Below, in pieces: positions 1 to 7,806 of a stretch of 24,583 nucleotides of DNA. Origin of the DNA: Planctomycetaceae bacterium (GTDB lineage: Bacteria; Planctomycetota; Planctomycetia; Pirellulales; Thermoguttaceae). The DNA is taken from positions 1 to 24,583 of the forward strand of contig WRMR01000013.1 in NCBI GenBank assembly GCA_009776995.1, given 5' to 3'. Under the pieces are notes generated by a model. The model made no database searches. It was not told where the DNA came from and was given only the letters and a program-made list of their open reading frames with translations. Within the stretch, counting starts at the first letter, position 1, and the number at the start of each line of letters is the position of its first letter. The position numbers and the translations under genes are program-made.

Positions 1-462
1 GACGGAAGTATTGACCGCCGTTGCAAAACCGATTGTCGCGTCGGTGCCAAGCAGGTCATTGTCAATCGTGCCGGGCAACCCGATGACCTGACCATTCCAA
101 ACTCTCGAAAGATCAAGTGCCCCCGCCAGTGTGCCGTTTCCACCGGTTGGAATCATCGCATCAACATGGTACTTGTTCAGGACTTCAACCGCCCGTTGGA
201 TTCCTTCCGGCGTCGAAAACCGTTGACTGCGACTGCTGTGCAGGATCGTACCGCCCTTATTGGAAAGACCGGACACGGCACGTAATCCCATAAAAATTGT
301 GCCGTCCGGCTGAAGATAAAACTGTTCATTGAGCAACCCCTCGTAACCGTGCATGATTCCGAGAACTTCATCGCCGACAGAAACCGCCGCCCGGACAATC
401 GCCCGCAAGCAGGGATTCATTCCCGGGGCGTCACCGCCGCTACACAAAACCGCAATACGCAT
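1..462 (-). CDS. pfkA: 6-phosphofructokinase, N-terminal part (runs off the left edge)
   Basis: This is the first 154 codons of a phosphofructokinase, the enzyme that phosphorylates fructose 6-phosphate to fructose 1,6-bisphosphate in glycolysis; the rest lies outside the window. The N-terminus carries the nucleotide-binding SGGDAPGMN motif (residues 8-16), the GGT...R element (70-78), and PGTIDND followed by GTDATIGF (130-146), which includes the catalytic Asp of the TIDND loop (D134). Gly follows the Gly-Gly-Asn motif and Gly precedes TIDND, as in ATP-dependent rather than pyrophosphate-dependent members. The odd point is GGNGT at 107-111, where Escherichia coli has GGDGS: the Mg-coordinating Asp is Asn. 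The ATG is set by a strong AAGGAG seven bases upstream. ATP specificity is an inference from motifs. Confidence 0.9.
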   Translation of the reverse strand, partial: MRIAVLCSGGDAPGMNPCLRAIVRAAVSVGDEVLGIMHGYEGLLNEQFYLQPDGTIFMGLRAVSGLSNKGGTILHSSRSQRFSTPEGIQRAVEVLNKYHVDAMIPTGGNGTLAGALDLSRVWNGQVIGLPGTIDNDLLGTDATIGFATAVNTSV

Positions 463-622
463 CGCAACTCCTTATATCATCTTGATTATGGTTAAATCAT
501 CAGTTCCGTTCCGAAACCAACATCCTGGAAATTATAACATAAAAAGACGACCATCAACAACGAAAATATTTTGATTTTTGCGTTGGTTTTAGGACTCACG
601 CCAAAATAAGTTGTTCGGTAAA

Positions 623-679
623 TCAGAGCCGCGACGGTCACGGAGCGGTTATTCCGCTCGATAACTCTCGCGGCTCTGA
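623..679. repeat. Nested hairpin in the pfkA-thuA spacer
   Basis: A perfect 12-bp inverted repeat (TCAGAGCCGCGA at 623-634, its complement at 668-679) encloses a second perfect 6-bp hairpin (GAGCGG, loop TTATT, CCGCTC; 643-659). It lies in the 364-base spacer between the divergent pfkA and ThuA genes, which otherwise shows no gene. No T-run follows on either strand, so it is not a standard intrinsic terminator. It could be a palindromic dispersed repeat or a structured leader element. Confidence 0.7.
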
Positions 680-812
680 TGAAAATGTTCACGTTATTTT
701 TGCGCGACTCCTTATTGTTTTGCGTGAATTCCATCCATCGGGAGATTCTCTTTTGCTGCGGGATTTGCTACAATGGAACCAGGAAATTTACAATCACAAT
801 TCTTTCTTGATT

Positions 813-818
813 AAGGAG
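813..818 (+). promoter_or_regulatory. Ribosome binding site deciding the ThuA-like start
   Basis: AAGGAG lies two bases before the ATG at 821 but eight bases before the ATG at 827. The spacing favours 827 as the real start and puts the twin-arginine motif at residues 3-4. Confidence 0.75.
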
Positions 819-826
819 AAATGACC

Positions 827-1720
827 ATGCAACGACGAGACTTTTTAGCCACCGCCGGTTTGGCCGCATTGACTGCCGCGCTTCCTCTCCATAAGAGCTT
901 CGGACAGGAAAAGAAAAAAGCGAAAATCCTCTATTTCAGCCGTTCACAGGGCTTTGAGCACGACCCGGTCAAGCTGATCAACGGCGGACCGAGTGTGTCG
1001 GACAAAGCCTTCGCCCAATGGGGTGCAAAGAACAATGTGGAATTTGTCTGCACGAAAGACGGCACCATTTTCGATGGCGACCTCAACCAGTTCGACGGAT
1101 TCGCGTTTTACACGAGCGGCGATTTGCTGGTGGAAAAGGCAACAGACGGTTCCAAGCCGATATCCCCGGAAGGCAAAAAACGCTTCCTCAAGGCCGTCGA
1201 AGACGGCAAAGGCTTTGTCGGCTACCATTCCTCGACGGATACGTGGCGAACCGCTGGCCCGCCGTTTGAAAACCAGGACAAAGTTGATCCTTATATCACC
1301 ATGATCGGTGGCGAATTTATCAGACACGACGCCCAGCAGACAGCCCCGATGGTCATCACTCAACCCACCGATCTTCCGTGGCTCAAGGACAAGGGCGAAG
1401 CGTTTGACTTGTGGGACGAATGGTATGCCCTCAAGAATTTCACCAAAGACATTCACGTCATTTTGGTCCAGGAAACGAAAGCCATGGTTGGCCCGAGCTA
1501 CGACCGTCCGGCGTTTCCTGCCACTTGGGCCCACCTATACGGCAAAGGCCGCGCGGCCTACACCTCAATCGGCCACCTCAACAGCATCTGGGAAGACGAC
1601 AATTACGCCCAATTTTTCGGTGAATTGATTGAATGGTCTGTCGGACGTTTCGACATGGACCTGACGCCGAATATGGACAAGGTCACGCCGGAAGCAAACA
1701 TCCTCCAGCGAAAATCATGA
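827..1720 (+). CDS. Secreted ThuA-like (trehalose utilisation family) protein with Tat signal
   Basis: The 297-residue protein starts with a twin-arginine signal (RRDFLATAG, then a hydrophobic Ala/Leu stretch to about residue 26), so it is probably exported folded across the inner membrane. The mature part reads as a ThuA-like domain of the glutamine-amidotransferase-like fold: an ILYFSRSQGFEHD strand near residue 35, GFVGYHSSTDT in the middle, IGGEFIRHD, and a C-terminal YTSIGHLNSIW region. ThuA-like proteins are numerous in planctomycetes and often sit with sugar dehydrogenases; their biochemical activity is poorly defined, so no substrate is assigned. It is a single gene with its own spacer on both sides. 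Confidence 0.85.
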   Translation: MQRRDFLATAGLAALTAALPLHKSFGQEKKKAKILYFSRSQGFEHDPVKLINGGPSVSDKAFAQWGAKNNVEFVCTKDGTIFDGDLNQFDGFAFYTSGDLLVEKATDGSKPISPEGKKRFLKAVEDGKGFVGYHSSTDTWRTAGPPFENQDKVDPYITMIGGEFIRHDAQQTAPMVITQPTDLPWLKDKGEAFDLWDEWYALKNFTKDIHVILVQETKAMVGPSYDRPAFPATWAHLYGKGRAAYTSIGHLNSIWEDDNYAQFFGELIEWSVGRFDMDLTPNMDKVTPEANILQRKS

Positions 1721-1776
1721 ACGTAGAAAACCGTGAGATCAGAATAAAATGACGTGTTCTGAATCAAATGTTTAGC

Positions 1777-1795
1777 CGCGTCACCCTGTGACGCG
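1777..1795. repeat. Palindromic dispersed repeat, copy 1
   Basis: CGCGTCAC and GTGACGCG form an 8-bp perfect inverted repeat with a 3-base loop, between the ThuA gene and the next gene. The complement of its 17-base core recurs with one mismatch at 20296-20312, and the match extends into the flanking CTAA bases, so this is a small dispersed repeat rather than a chance palindrome. The right arm overlaps an alternative GTG start at 1788 of the following gene. Confidence 0.6.
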
Positions 1796-1811
1796 CATTT
1801 TCGAGGCAACA

Positions 1812-2606
1812 ATGCTTGATCGTGACGAATATGTGGAACAGGTGTTTTTTTTCAGCGCGTTTCGTGAACGGGTTGAAACGGATGTGCCGGCGCAGGATGC
1901 GCTCGCCGTATTGCGTACCGAAGTTTTAGCCGCAACAAAGCTCCCCATGGCGATTGACGTGATGTTGATTGAGGTCAGGCATTCCGGTTTGATTTCCCCC
2001 GCGATGTCACAATTGAAGCATTATTTTACGCCGTTTCAAACTTATGTGATTCAAAAATCCGAAGAGCCGGGCGGGAAGTTTGATTTTCGTGTTGCATTGC
2101 AAATTCTTGAAAACGAGGCAAAATATCGTTCGGAATCGCCGACACCACAAGGTCTCTTCTTTTACGAGTTTGAGGCTCTTTGCCGCAACAAGCTCGGTTA
2201 TGAAGACGGACTGGCGGCGATTTCGCACGATCCGGTTTTTGACGAGTCGTGGCGGAATTGGATTCTCTCGCTGCACGACGATCTGGGTGCGATCGACTTT
2301 GCGGAAATGATCTTTCAGCGGAGTGAATTTTGTGTTCAGAAACCGACCGGACCGCTCCTTTTTTCCGAACGCGAAGGCCGTATTGCCCATGCAACCATTG
2401 GTCGTGACCCGACTTATCTCTTTTCCGCGTTGTCTCGCCATTTGAGCTATCCGGAAGTCCCACGACAAAAACGGGTGGTGGAAGAAGAAAATCTGATCCC
2501 ACAACTCAAACGCCGCATCGAACTCTTGGAAAATCGTTTGATTTTACTTGAAGAAGAGTTGCGCGGCGGCATCAACTTGAATCGTTACTACGTCAAGGAT
2601 GAATAA
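1812..2606 (+). CDS. Planctomycete-conserved protein of unknown function, C-terminal coiled coil
   Basis: A 264-residue soluble protein without signal peptide or membrane segment. It opens with MLDRDEYVEQVFFF, which together with TKLPMAIDVM, HYFTPFQTYVI and SPTPQGLFFYEFEALCRNKLGY closely resembles a conserved uncharacterised family I know from planctomycete genomes. No catalytic motif is evident. The last 45 residues (about 220-251) are rich in Glu, Lys, Arg and Leu with heptad-like spacing, suggesting a coiled coil. The ATG at 1812 is preferred because family members begin with this MLDRDEY-type sequence and GAGG lies about six bases upstream; a GTG at 1788 is in frame but sits in the palindromic repeat. 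The next gene follows on the same strand after 195 bases. Confidence 0.75.
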   Translation: MLDRDEYVEQVFFFSAFRERVETDVPAQDALAVLRTEVLAATKLPMAIDVMLIEVRHSGLISPAMSQLKHYFTPFQTYVIQKSEEPGGKFDFRVALQILENEAKYRSESPTPQGLFFYEFEALCRNKLGYEDGLAAISHDPVFDESWRNWILSLHDDLGAIDFAEMIFQRSEFCVQKPTGPLLFSEREGRIAHATIGRDPTYLFSALSRHLSYPEVPRQKRVVEEENLIPQLKRRIELLENRLILLEEELRGGINLNRYYVKDE

Positions 2607-2801
2607 ATTTCTGTTTTTCAAGCATGTCGATTGGTTTGGGACGAACATCTCTCCGGAAATCGGGGAAAAGTCTGTATTTTTGCCGGAGATGACTGCATCA
2701 ACGCCGGGAATGGGGTAATATTTCCCGTCGATTTCATGTATCACACAATAGATATGCCATCGCATCAGTCAGGATTACCAAGCAGGTGCAAGGGACGTTC
2801 C

Positions 2802-4337
2802 ATGAACCCCATCGAACAGACAATTCTGTACATCAAAGATCGTCGCAGATTGGATTCCGCCGTGATATTGGCGAAAACTCCCGGTGTGCGGCAGGTTGAT
2901 GAAGAAGAGCTGATCGGTTGGGCTTTCGATTTTGAGGGAGATTGTCATCTTGACGGCAAATTGGGAATTGAAACACCTGGTCGGGAATCAGGTGTGACCG
3001 ATTCGGGAACCGAACCGCATCTTTACTTTCACCCGCTTCCCAGCGGATGCCATGCACTTGGTCACCTGTCACCGTGTCACAATTCCGATGGTAATTCCAT
3101 CGGCCTGATTTCCCATTGTCTCATCGTGGCGCCACGGCTGTTACGAGCGTTTCACAACAATATTCTGATGATCCACCAGGCATTGGTTGCCCGCAAACAT
3201 TTTCAATTTCTGGTACCGGACCATCCCGATGACGTGTCCTCATTTTCCATCGTGCCCATCAAGATGGGCGTCCGTCACACTCCCGTCATCACAACGGACT
3301 TGCTGGAAGCCATTCGTGATTACCCCGGTGCAGAGGTTTTCGCCCATTTGTTGTCGTCCTCCATCAATTCGGTGTGCACGTTTATCACAAGGTTGTCGCC
3401 TTCGATCCCGTTGATCAACGGTGTCATCCAATGCCTGCCGATTCCTTTGCGTCCCGAATTGTCGTTTGCCACGTCCTTGCATTTTTCGGCTTTGCGTCCA
3501 CTGCGGCTGATCGCCGCCCGGGAAAGCAGCCGGAATATCAGAAGCATTTGCCGCCAATACGCGATTCCGTTTTTCCATTTGGTCCATTTCGACATCCATG
3601 TCCTCCGTGAAAGACTCCTGGCCAACCGGGATTGGGCCACCCTGGTCTATTCCGTACTTGAGCGGGGACTCTATCACGACTTTGCCCGATGCCTGACAGA
3701 CAAGCTGAAATACTGCTCGTTTGAGACGCAACGCGGAACTCCCGACTGGAATTTGCTCAATCGCGTCAGCGAATCCTTGTTCGACGAGTGGTTCCATGAC
3801 GGGAAAGGCGTGACCGACGAGGAGATCATCGGTGGTAAAATGCCCCCAGCCGTGGAAGAGTCGGGCAGTGGCTTGAATGATGAAAACCAACGTTTGCGCG
3901 GGGATGCTTCTCATTGGCATCGCCATCCGGAAAACGACTCGCAACACGGCTCGGTGATCAAAGAAACCGACTTGGACGCCATCGCGGAACAGCTTCTCCC
4001 GTTGTCTTCGTTCACGAAGCAACCGATCTCCAGAAGCCGCCAGGTGTCGCAAAGGCGGTTGGCCAAGCAGTTTCCCCAATACGAACGGGAAATCCGCCAC
4101 CTGGATTCACTTCTTGCCCGGTCGTTGTTCGGCGATACCATGGCACTGGAGTCTCTGAACGAATCGTGGCGGGAATTGCGAAAGCGTTTGCCATTTCATG
4201 ACGTCGAAGTCATTCGTGAAACCTACCTGCACCTGGTTCAATCCATCATCGTGCAACCGCGAGATCCGGAATATCCCAAGCCCCCGCGACGTACCATCGA
4301 CTCGCTGGAAGTGATGAACATCTTTCTTCAGGAATGA
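2802..4337 (+). CDS. Large uncharacterised protein resembling GTPase-associated (GAP1-N2-type) proteins
   Basis: A 511-residue protein without signal or membrane segments. The first 130 residues follow the pattern I associate with the GAP1-N2 (GTPase-associated protein 1 N-terminal) domain of planctomycetes: an IEQTILY start, a GVRQVDEEEL segment, then YFHPLPSGCHALGHLSP (75-91), SHCLIVAPRLLRAFHNN (104-120), and SFATSLHFSALRPLRLI later. The usual Gly/Arg-rich loop before the SHCLIV strand is replaced by CHNSDGNSIG. The C-terminal 150 residues are charged and helical and lack a recognised domain. The ATG at 2802 has AAGGGA six bases upstream and aligns with the family start; the frame stays open to 2631 but that extension is not protein-like. 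Family assignment is from memory of motifs and is moderate. Confidence 0.6.
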   Translation: MNPIEQTILYIKDRRRLDSAVILAKTPGVRQVDEEELIGWAFDFEGDCHLDGKLGIETPGRESGVTDSGTEPHLYFHPLPSGCHALGHLSPCHNSDGNSIGLISHCLIVAPRLLRAFHNNILMIHQALVARKHFQFLVPDHPDDVSSFSIVPIKMGVRHTPVITTDLLEAIRDYPGAEVFAHLLSSSINSVCTFITRLSPSIPLINGVIQCLPIPLRPELSFATSLHFSALRPLRLIAARESSRNIRSICRQYAIPFFHLVHFDIHVLRERLLANRDWATLVYSVLERGLYHDFARCLTDKLKYCSFETQRGTPDWNLLNRVSESLFDEWFHDGKGVTDEEIIGGKMPPAVEESGSGLNDENQRLRGDASHWHRHPENDSQHGSVIKETDLDAIAEQLLPLSSFTKQPISRSRQVSQRRLAKQFPQYEREIRHLDSLLARSLFGDTMALESLNESWRELRKRLPFHDVEVIRETYLHLVQSIIVQPRDPEYPKPPRRTIDSLEVMNIFLQE

Positions 4338-4363
4338 CGCCAACGCAGAGCGTACTCCGGGCG

Positions 4364-4530
4364 TTACACTTTGCGTTTCCTTGCAACCACAAATGCGCCG
4401 ATGCCACCCAGTCCCCAAATGAGAAGTGAGGCTGGCTCAGGGACATCCGAAGAATGTGTCGTCTTGGCCACGTAGAGGAAGTCCTGTCCGTTGCGGACGT
4501 GTTTGCCGCGTTTGCCATTTTGATTTTTTT
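4364..4530 (-). pseudogene. Truncated PEP-CTERM protein tail
   Basis: The last 26 codons encode VPEPASLLIWGLGG followed by a hydrophobic segment and ARKRKV, a textbook PEP-CTERM exosortase sorting signal: VPEP motif, transmembrane stretch, basic cluster. About 25 plausible residues precede it. Further upstream the frame runs into the inverted repeat at 4531-4596 and loses protein character, so the exported main body of the protein is missing. It is probably the 3' remnant of a gene cut by the repeat or by the insertion sequence whose fragment lies next to it. The tail is convergent with the preceding 511-aa gene, whose stop is 26 bases away. Confidence 0.7.
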
Positions 4531-4596
4531 TTTCTCGCAGAGGACGCGGAGTTCGCAGAGAACACCCTCTGCGGCCTTTGCGATCTCTGCGAGAAA
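4531..4596. repeat. Inverted GCAGAG-type intergenic repeat
   Basis: Outer arms TTTCTCGCAGAG (4531-4542) and CTCTGCGAGAAA (4585-4596) are perfect complements. Inside, CGCAGAG (4554-4560) and CTCTGCG (4567-4573) form a second hairpin, and the unit is built from variants of CGCAGAG. Repeats of this composition are common between genes in planctomycetes and cyanobacteria. It separates a PEP-CTERM tail from a transposase fragment. Confidence 0.8.
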
Positions 4597-4632
4597 TTTC
4601 GTTTTCATCGTGTTCCGGCAAACGGGGAATTC

Positions 4633-4797
4633 AAGCTTATTCGGGGTTATGGCGTGACCGGCGCGGCGACGCATGACAGTGTGCCGTATCTGGACACGAT
4701 GCCGGAAGAACCTGCGTATCCTGGTCAGGAGGCGTTTGCGGAATCGGCATATGCCAGCAAGGATATCCATGAGAAATTATTGCAACGCGGTTATAGA
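4633..4797 (+). pseudogene. Fragment of an IS5/IS1182-like transposase
   Basis: About 55 codons read KLIRGYGVTGAATHDS, then a short linker and EAFAESAYASKDIHEKLLQRGYR. This matches the central DDE-domain pattern of IS5-type transposases, where KLIRRYxVTxAxVHDSQ is followed by an ADSAYRS..I...L..RG segment containing a catalytic Asp. Here the Asp before SAY is Glu, so the active site is also altered. Neither the N-terminal third nor the C-terminal Glu region is present and no terminal repeats are seen, so this is a dead remnant. The left boundary lies close to the inverted GCAGAG repeat. Confidence 0.65.
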
Positions 4798-4824
4798 AGG
4801 GTATCAGAATCCAACCGTAATGTA

Positions 4825-4850
4825 CAAAAAATAAAGAGCCGCAACTCTTT
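4825..4850 (-). terminator. Intrinsic terminator downstream of tRNA-Leu
   Basis: On the minus strand AAAGAG, loop TTGCGG, CTCTTT is followed by ATTTTTTG. The hairpin sits about 60 bases after the 3' end of the tRNA and fits an intrinsic terminator for a single-gene tRNA transcript. Confidence 0.65.
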
Positions 4851-4912
4851 GGAATTACGACTCTTAGCAACTACTTTCGAGTGTTTTCAGGTGGTTTCAA
4901 CACTCTGGAAAA

Positions 4913-4998
4913 TGCCGAAAAGAGGACTCGAACCTCCACCGGGTATAATCCCGACCAGGACCTGAACCTGGCGCGTCTGCCAATTCCGCCATTTCGGC
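4913..4998 (-). tRNA. tRNA-Leu (anticodon CAG)
   Basis: The minus strand folds into a complete 86-base class II tRNA. The acceptor stem pairs GCCGAAA with TTTCGGC, followed by discriminator A. The D-arm carries TGGCGGAATTGGCAGACGC. The anticodon stem CCAGG/CCTGG encloses TTCAGGT, giving anticodon CAG for the Leu codon CUG. The long variable arm pairs CGGG with CCCG, and the T-arm carries GGTTCGAGTCC. The CCA end is not encoded. An intrinsic terminator follows about 60 bases downstream. Confidence 0.95.
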
Positions 4999-5459
4999 TC
5001 ATTTCTGATGTTCCAAAAGATACACCTCATAAACATTATGATATCCTGATTCACGACTTTGGCAAGGGTGGGCTTAATGAGACATGCCACCGGGTGTACA
5101 ATTTTGCGCATCTCCTTGTTCCCATCGGGGACGCACAAGATAACCGGAGGTGAGGTGTACTCGCCGAACCATCGGAAAAAGAAACACGAAATCATTCCAA
5201 ACCCGCAAGGGGCAACACACACTGGATGGTAAAATATTTGCACTTTTCTTCCAAATCTGGTTGCAACAGGACATACATTGCGTGGTTTTTGGCTATTTTT
5301 CGAGGTGACCATAAATAAATCCTGTAAAATGTTCCGATTTTGGTAATACGTTGAGCTATATTATTCCTTAGAGAAGCAAAATATTGTTCGCTTATCTTGC
5401 TGACCTATACCGTGATTCACTCTTGCCAATCGGAAATGATTTGCCAGGTTGTATATCCA
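4999..5459. other. Gene-free spacer between tRNA-Leu and the hydrolase gene
   Basis: I see no gene or strong structure in these 461 bases. The stretch upstream of the tRNA should contain its minus-strand promoter, but no convincing -35/-10 pair stands out. The right end is AT-rich (TATATTATT near 5356) and may hold the promoter of the hydrolase gene. Confidence 0.5.
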
Positions 5460-6686
5460 ATGAAAAAATCGCAAAATGTTCACATCCGCACTCTTGTGGA
5501 GACTATTGTTGTTTGCTGGTTGGCATTTGCCCAATTCCCAATTTTATCACAAACGGTAGTGCCACAGCCTGTCACTGGGTCCGATAGGGTCAATCGGATG
5601 GTCGGTGGCAGCAGTGTTTTACCTCTACCGATTGGGTGTCCTGCAACGAGCCAAACCACAAATATTGACACAAAAAGTACTTTCACAATATCGAAACGCT
5701 ATTCACCCGTTACGGTCAGTCACGGCAATTGGTTTGATGCCGCGAGATATCGGAGTGTTCCGGTCAGGATCTATTTGCCGACACAGGTTCAGGAAAAATG
5801 TCCAGCTATTATCTTTTCACATGGTTTGGGCGGTTCCAATGAAAAATGTGCCTATCTCGGTCTGGCGTGGGCTTCACAGGGTTTTATTTCCGTACACGTT
5901 CAGCATCCTGGCATTGACGAACAGGTTTGGAAAGGTAAGATTCGACCTGTCAAAGAATTGAGAGATATGTACAGCCAACACTGGTCAGGACGAACCCAGG
6001 CGAACGATATTCGATTTGTCCTCAATCAGCTTGATTGGCTTGCTGCGGGTGAGAGTTCATTTGGGCAAATGCTCGACATGACACGAGTTGGAGTTGCCGG
6101 TTACGATCTTGGAGGTTTGGCCGCGATGCTTGTTGCCGGACAAACGCCGCCTGATCGGGGACCATCGTTGCACGACCCGCGAGTCAAGGCAATTGTCGTC
6201 ATGAGTCCGCCGGTTGCAGATCAAATGACGTTTGCACCTGTGTCGTATGGAGCGATGACAACCCCGGTCCTGTTTTTTACCGGAACGGAAGACGATGGTG
6301 TGGTCGGCTCAACAAAAGCACCGCAACGCCGTATTCCTTTCGACTATATGCAGGGACAGGACCGTTTTCTGATTACGTACCAGGACGCGGGTCATTTGAT
6401 TTACAGCGGTCATTTCCGGCCAATGAAAAGCCTCGACGATCAAAAATATCAGGCCAATATCGCCCAGGCGTCATCGTTGTTTTGGTGGGCATACCTCAAA
6501 GAGGAACCGGCGGTTTACGCATATTTCCATGGCCGGTCGCTGGGGAGTATTGTGGGGACGCTGGGGCGGATCGAACGTCGGCTCGGCGGAAGTAGCATCG
6601 ACAATAGCAGTAACGTTGTGCAGCCGGAATCACACGATCAAGCATTTGCGCCAACCCCACCGCCGATTGATACACTGGTACGGTGA
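5460..6686 (+). CDS. Secreted alpha/beta-hydrolase-like protein with Asp at the nucleophile position
   Basis: A 408-residue protein starting MKKSQ, with a hydrophobic segment at about residues 11-30 that looks like a signal peptide. The mature part has the order of an alpha/beta hydrolase of the dienelactone-hydrolase or PAF-acetylhydrolase-like type: PAIIFSHGLGG oxyanion region (116-125), a nucleophile elbow GVAGYDLGG (211-219), VLFFTGTEDD acid region (D278/D279), and DAGHLIYSG with the likely catalytic His312. The elbow normally reads G-x-S-x-G; here Ser is replaced by Asp216. The ATG at 5460 is chosen because it gives a normal signal peptide, though its ribosome site is weak. An in-frame ATG at 5436 is possible. 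Substrate unknown. Confidence 0.8.
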   Translation: MKKSQNVHIRTLVETIVVCWLAFAQFPILSQTVVPQPVTGSDRVNRMVGGSSVLPLPIGCPATSQTTNIDTKSTFTISKRYSPVTVSHGNWFDAARYRSVPVRIYLPTQVQEKCPAIIFSHGLGGSNEKCAYLGLAWASQGFISVHVQHPGIDEQVWKGKIRPVKELRDMYSQHWSGRTQANDIRFVLNQLDWLAAGESSFGQMLDMTRVGVAGYDLGGLAAMLVAGQTPPDRGPSLHDPRVKAIVVMSPPVADQMTFAPVSYGAMTTPVLFFTGTEDDGVVGSTKAPQRRIPFDYMQGQDRFLITYQDAGHLIYSGHFRPMKSLDDQKYQANIAQASSLFWWAYLKEEPAVYAYFHGRSLGSIVGTLGRIERRLGGSSIDNSSNVVQPESHDQAFAPTPPPIDTLVR

Positions 6687-6739
6687 TCCGGTATCAGTTT
6701 CTGCCTTCAATAAGGACACATAATGTAAAGGTCAAGTCC

Positions 6740-7729
6740 ATGAATATTCTCGTTACCGGCGGGGCCGGTTATATCGGTTCCCATGCAGTCAGGCAACTCT
6801 GCGAAGCGGGACACGAAGTCGTCGTGCTTGACAGCCTTGTCACCGGTCACCGTGAGGCCGTGCCGGATGAAGTGCCGTTTTATCAATACGATTTGGCACA
6901 AACCGGTCCGATCACCGAACTGCTCGTCAAGCATCAAGTTGATGGCGTCATGCACTTTGCCGCACTCGCCCTGGTCGGCGAATCGGTCCGGCAACCGCTG
7001 ATGTATTACGCCAATAATACTGCCGGTGCCGTCAGTCTGCTGACCGCGATGAAAAACGCGGGCGTCAAAAAATTCGTGTTCAGTTCAACCGCCGCCACCT
7101 ACGGCGAACCGAACGAAACGCCGATTTATGAAACAACAGCACAAACGCCGATCAACCCGTATGGCCGCTCAAAGTGGTTCACGGAACAGATGTTGTATGA
7201 TGAAGCCCATGCCGACCCGATGTTCGCGTTGACCATTTTCCGCTACTTCAACGTGGCCGGTGCAACCACTGACGGAACTATTGGCGAAGCTCATGATGTC
7301 GAAACGCACCTGATTCCGAATATCCTGTTTGCCGCGATGGGAAAAAAAGACAAAATTTCGGTTTTCGGTACGGACTACCAGACGCCGGACGGAACCTGTA
7401 TCCGCGATTACGTGCATGTCGATGATCTGGTCAATGCCCATCTGTCAGCCATGACCGCACTCACGCCCGGCGATGTCCGCGTTTACAACCTTGGCAGTGG
7501 CAACGGTTATTCCGTCCGGGAAATCCTGGACGCGGCAAAAATTGTGATACAACACGAAATCCCGACGGAATACGTTGATCGCCGCAAAGGTGATCCAACC
7601 GTCCTGCTTGCGAATTCGGACAAGGCGAAACGCGAACTTGGCTGGAATCCGAAATACACGGACATGAAGGAAATCATCGAAACCGCCTGGCGTTGGCATA
7701 TCTCGCATCCGAATGGGTTTGCGAAATAG
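6740..7729 (+). CDS. galE: UDP-glucose 4-epimerase
   Basis: This 329-residue cytoplasmic enzyme interconverts UDP-glucose and UDP-galactose using bound NAD. It shows the Rossmann motif TGGAGYIGSH (6-15), the HFAALALVGESV segment, FSSTAATYG with the catalytic Ser/Thr region (114-122), and the YxxxK pair as PYGRSK (Tyr141, Lys145). FRYFNVAGA and the C-terminal GDP and LGWNP elements are also present. Length is normal for GalE. The ATG at 6740 is preferred because TGG-rich Rossmann sequence starts immediately after it and AAAGG lies upstream; earlier in-frame codons are not family-like. It lies 53 bases after the hydrolase stop and 77 bases before the next gene, so co-transcription is possible. 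Confidence 0.93.
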   Translation: MNILVTGGAGYIGSHAVRQLCEAGHEVVVLDSLVTGHREAVPDEVPFYQYDLAQTGPITELLVKHQVDGVMHFAALALVGESVRQPLMYYANNTAGAVSLLTAMKNAGVKKFVFSSTAATYGEPNETPIYETTAQTPINPYGRSKWFTEQMLYDEAHADPMFALTIFRYFNVAGATTDGTIGEAHDVETHLIPNILFAAMGKKDKISVFGTDYQTPDGTCIRDYVHVDDLVNAHLSAMTALTPGDVRVYNLGSGNGYSVREILDAAKIVIQHEIPTEYVDRRKGDPTVLLANSDKAKRELGWNPKYTDMKEIIETAWRWHISHPNGFAK

Positions 7730-7764
7730 TATTGGCTTCTCATGGCAGGGGTTCTCATGCTCGG

Positions 7765-7783
7765 ACGGTCATGCCGTGACCGT
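7765..7783. repeat. Hairpin between galE and apgM
   Basis: ACGGTCA, loop TGCCG, TGACCGT is a perfect 7-bp inverted repeat in the 77-base gap. There is no T-run after it, so it could be an operator or a processing site rather than a terminator. Confidence 0.45.
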
Positions 7784-7806
7784 ACAACCATACAATCAAC
7801 TATCCC

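Noticed and set aside
3240..4100. 286-codon minus-strand frame
   Set aside because: Antisense to the 511-aa gene; composition looks like a reverse-complement shadow and it has no motif.
4426..4965. Full 179-codon plus-strand frame as one gene
   Set aside because: It is a composite of the antisense PEP-CTERM tail, the inverted repeat, the transposase fragment and tRNA sequence; only the middle piece is meaningful.
4887..5312. 141-codon minus-strand frame spanning the tRNA-Leu gene
   Set aside because: Its C-terminal part is a translation of the tRNA itself, a common false gene; the rest has no family resemblance.
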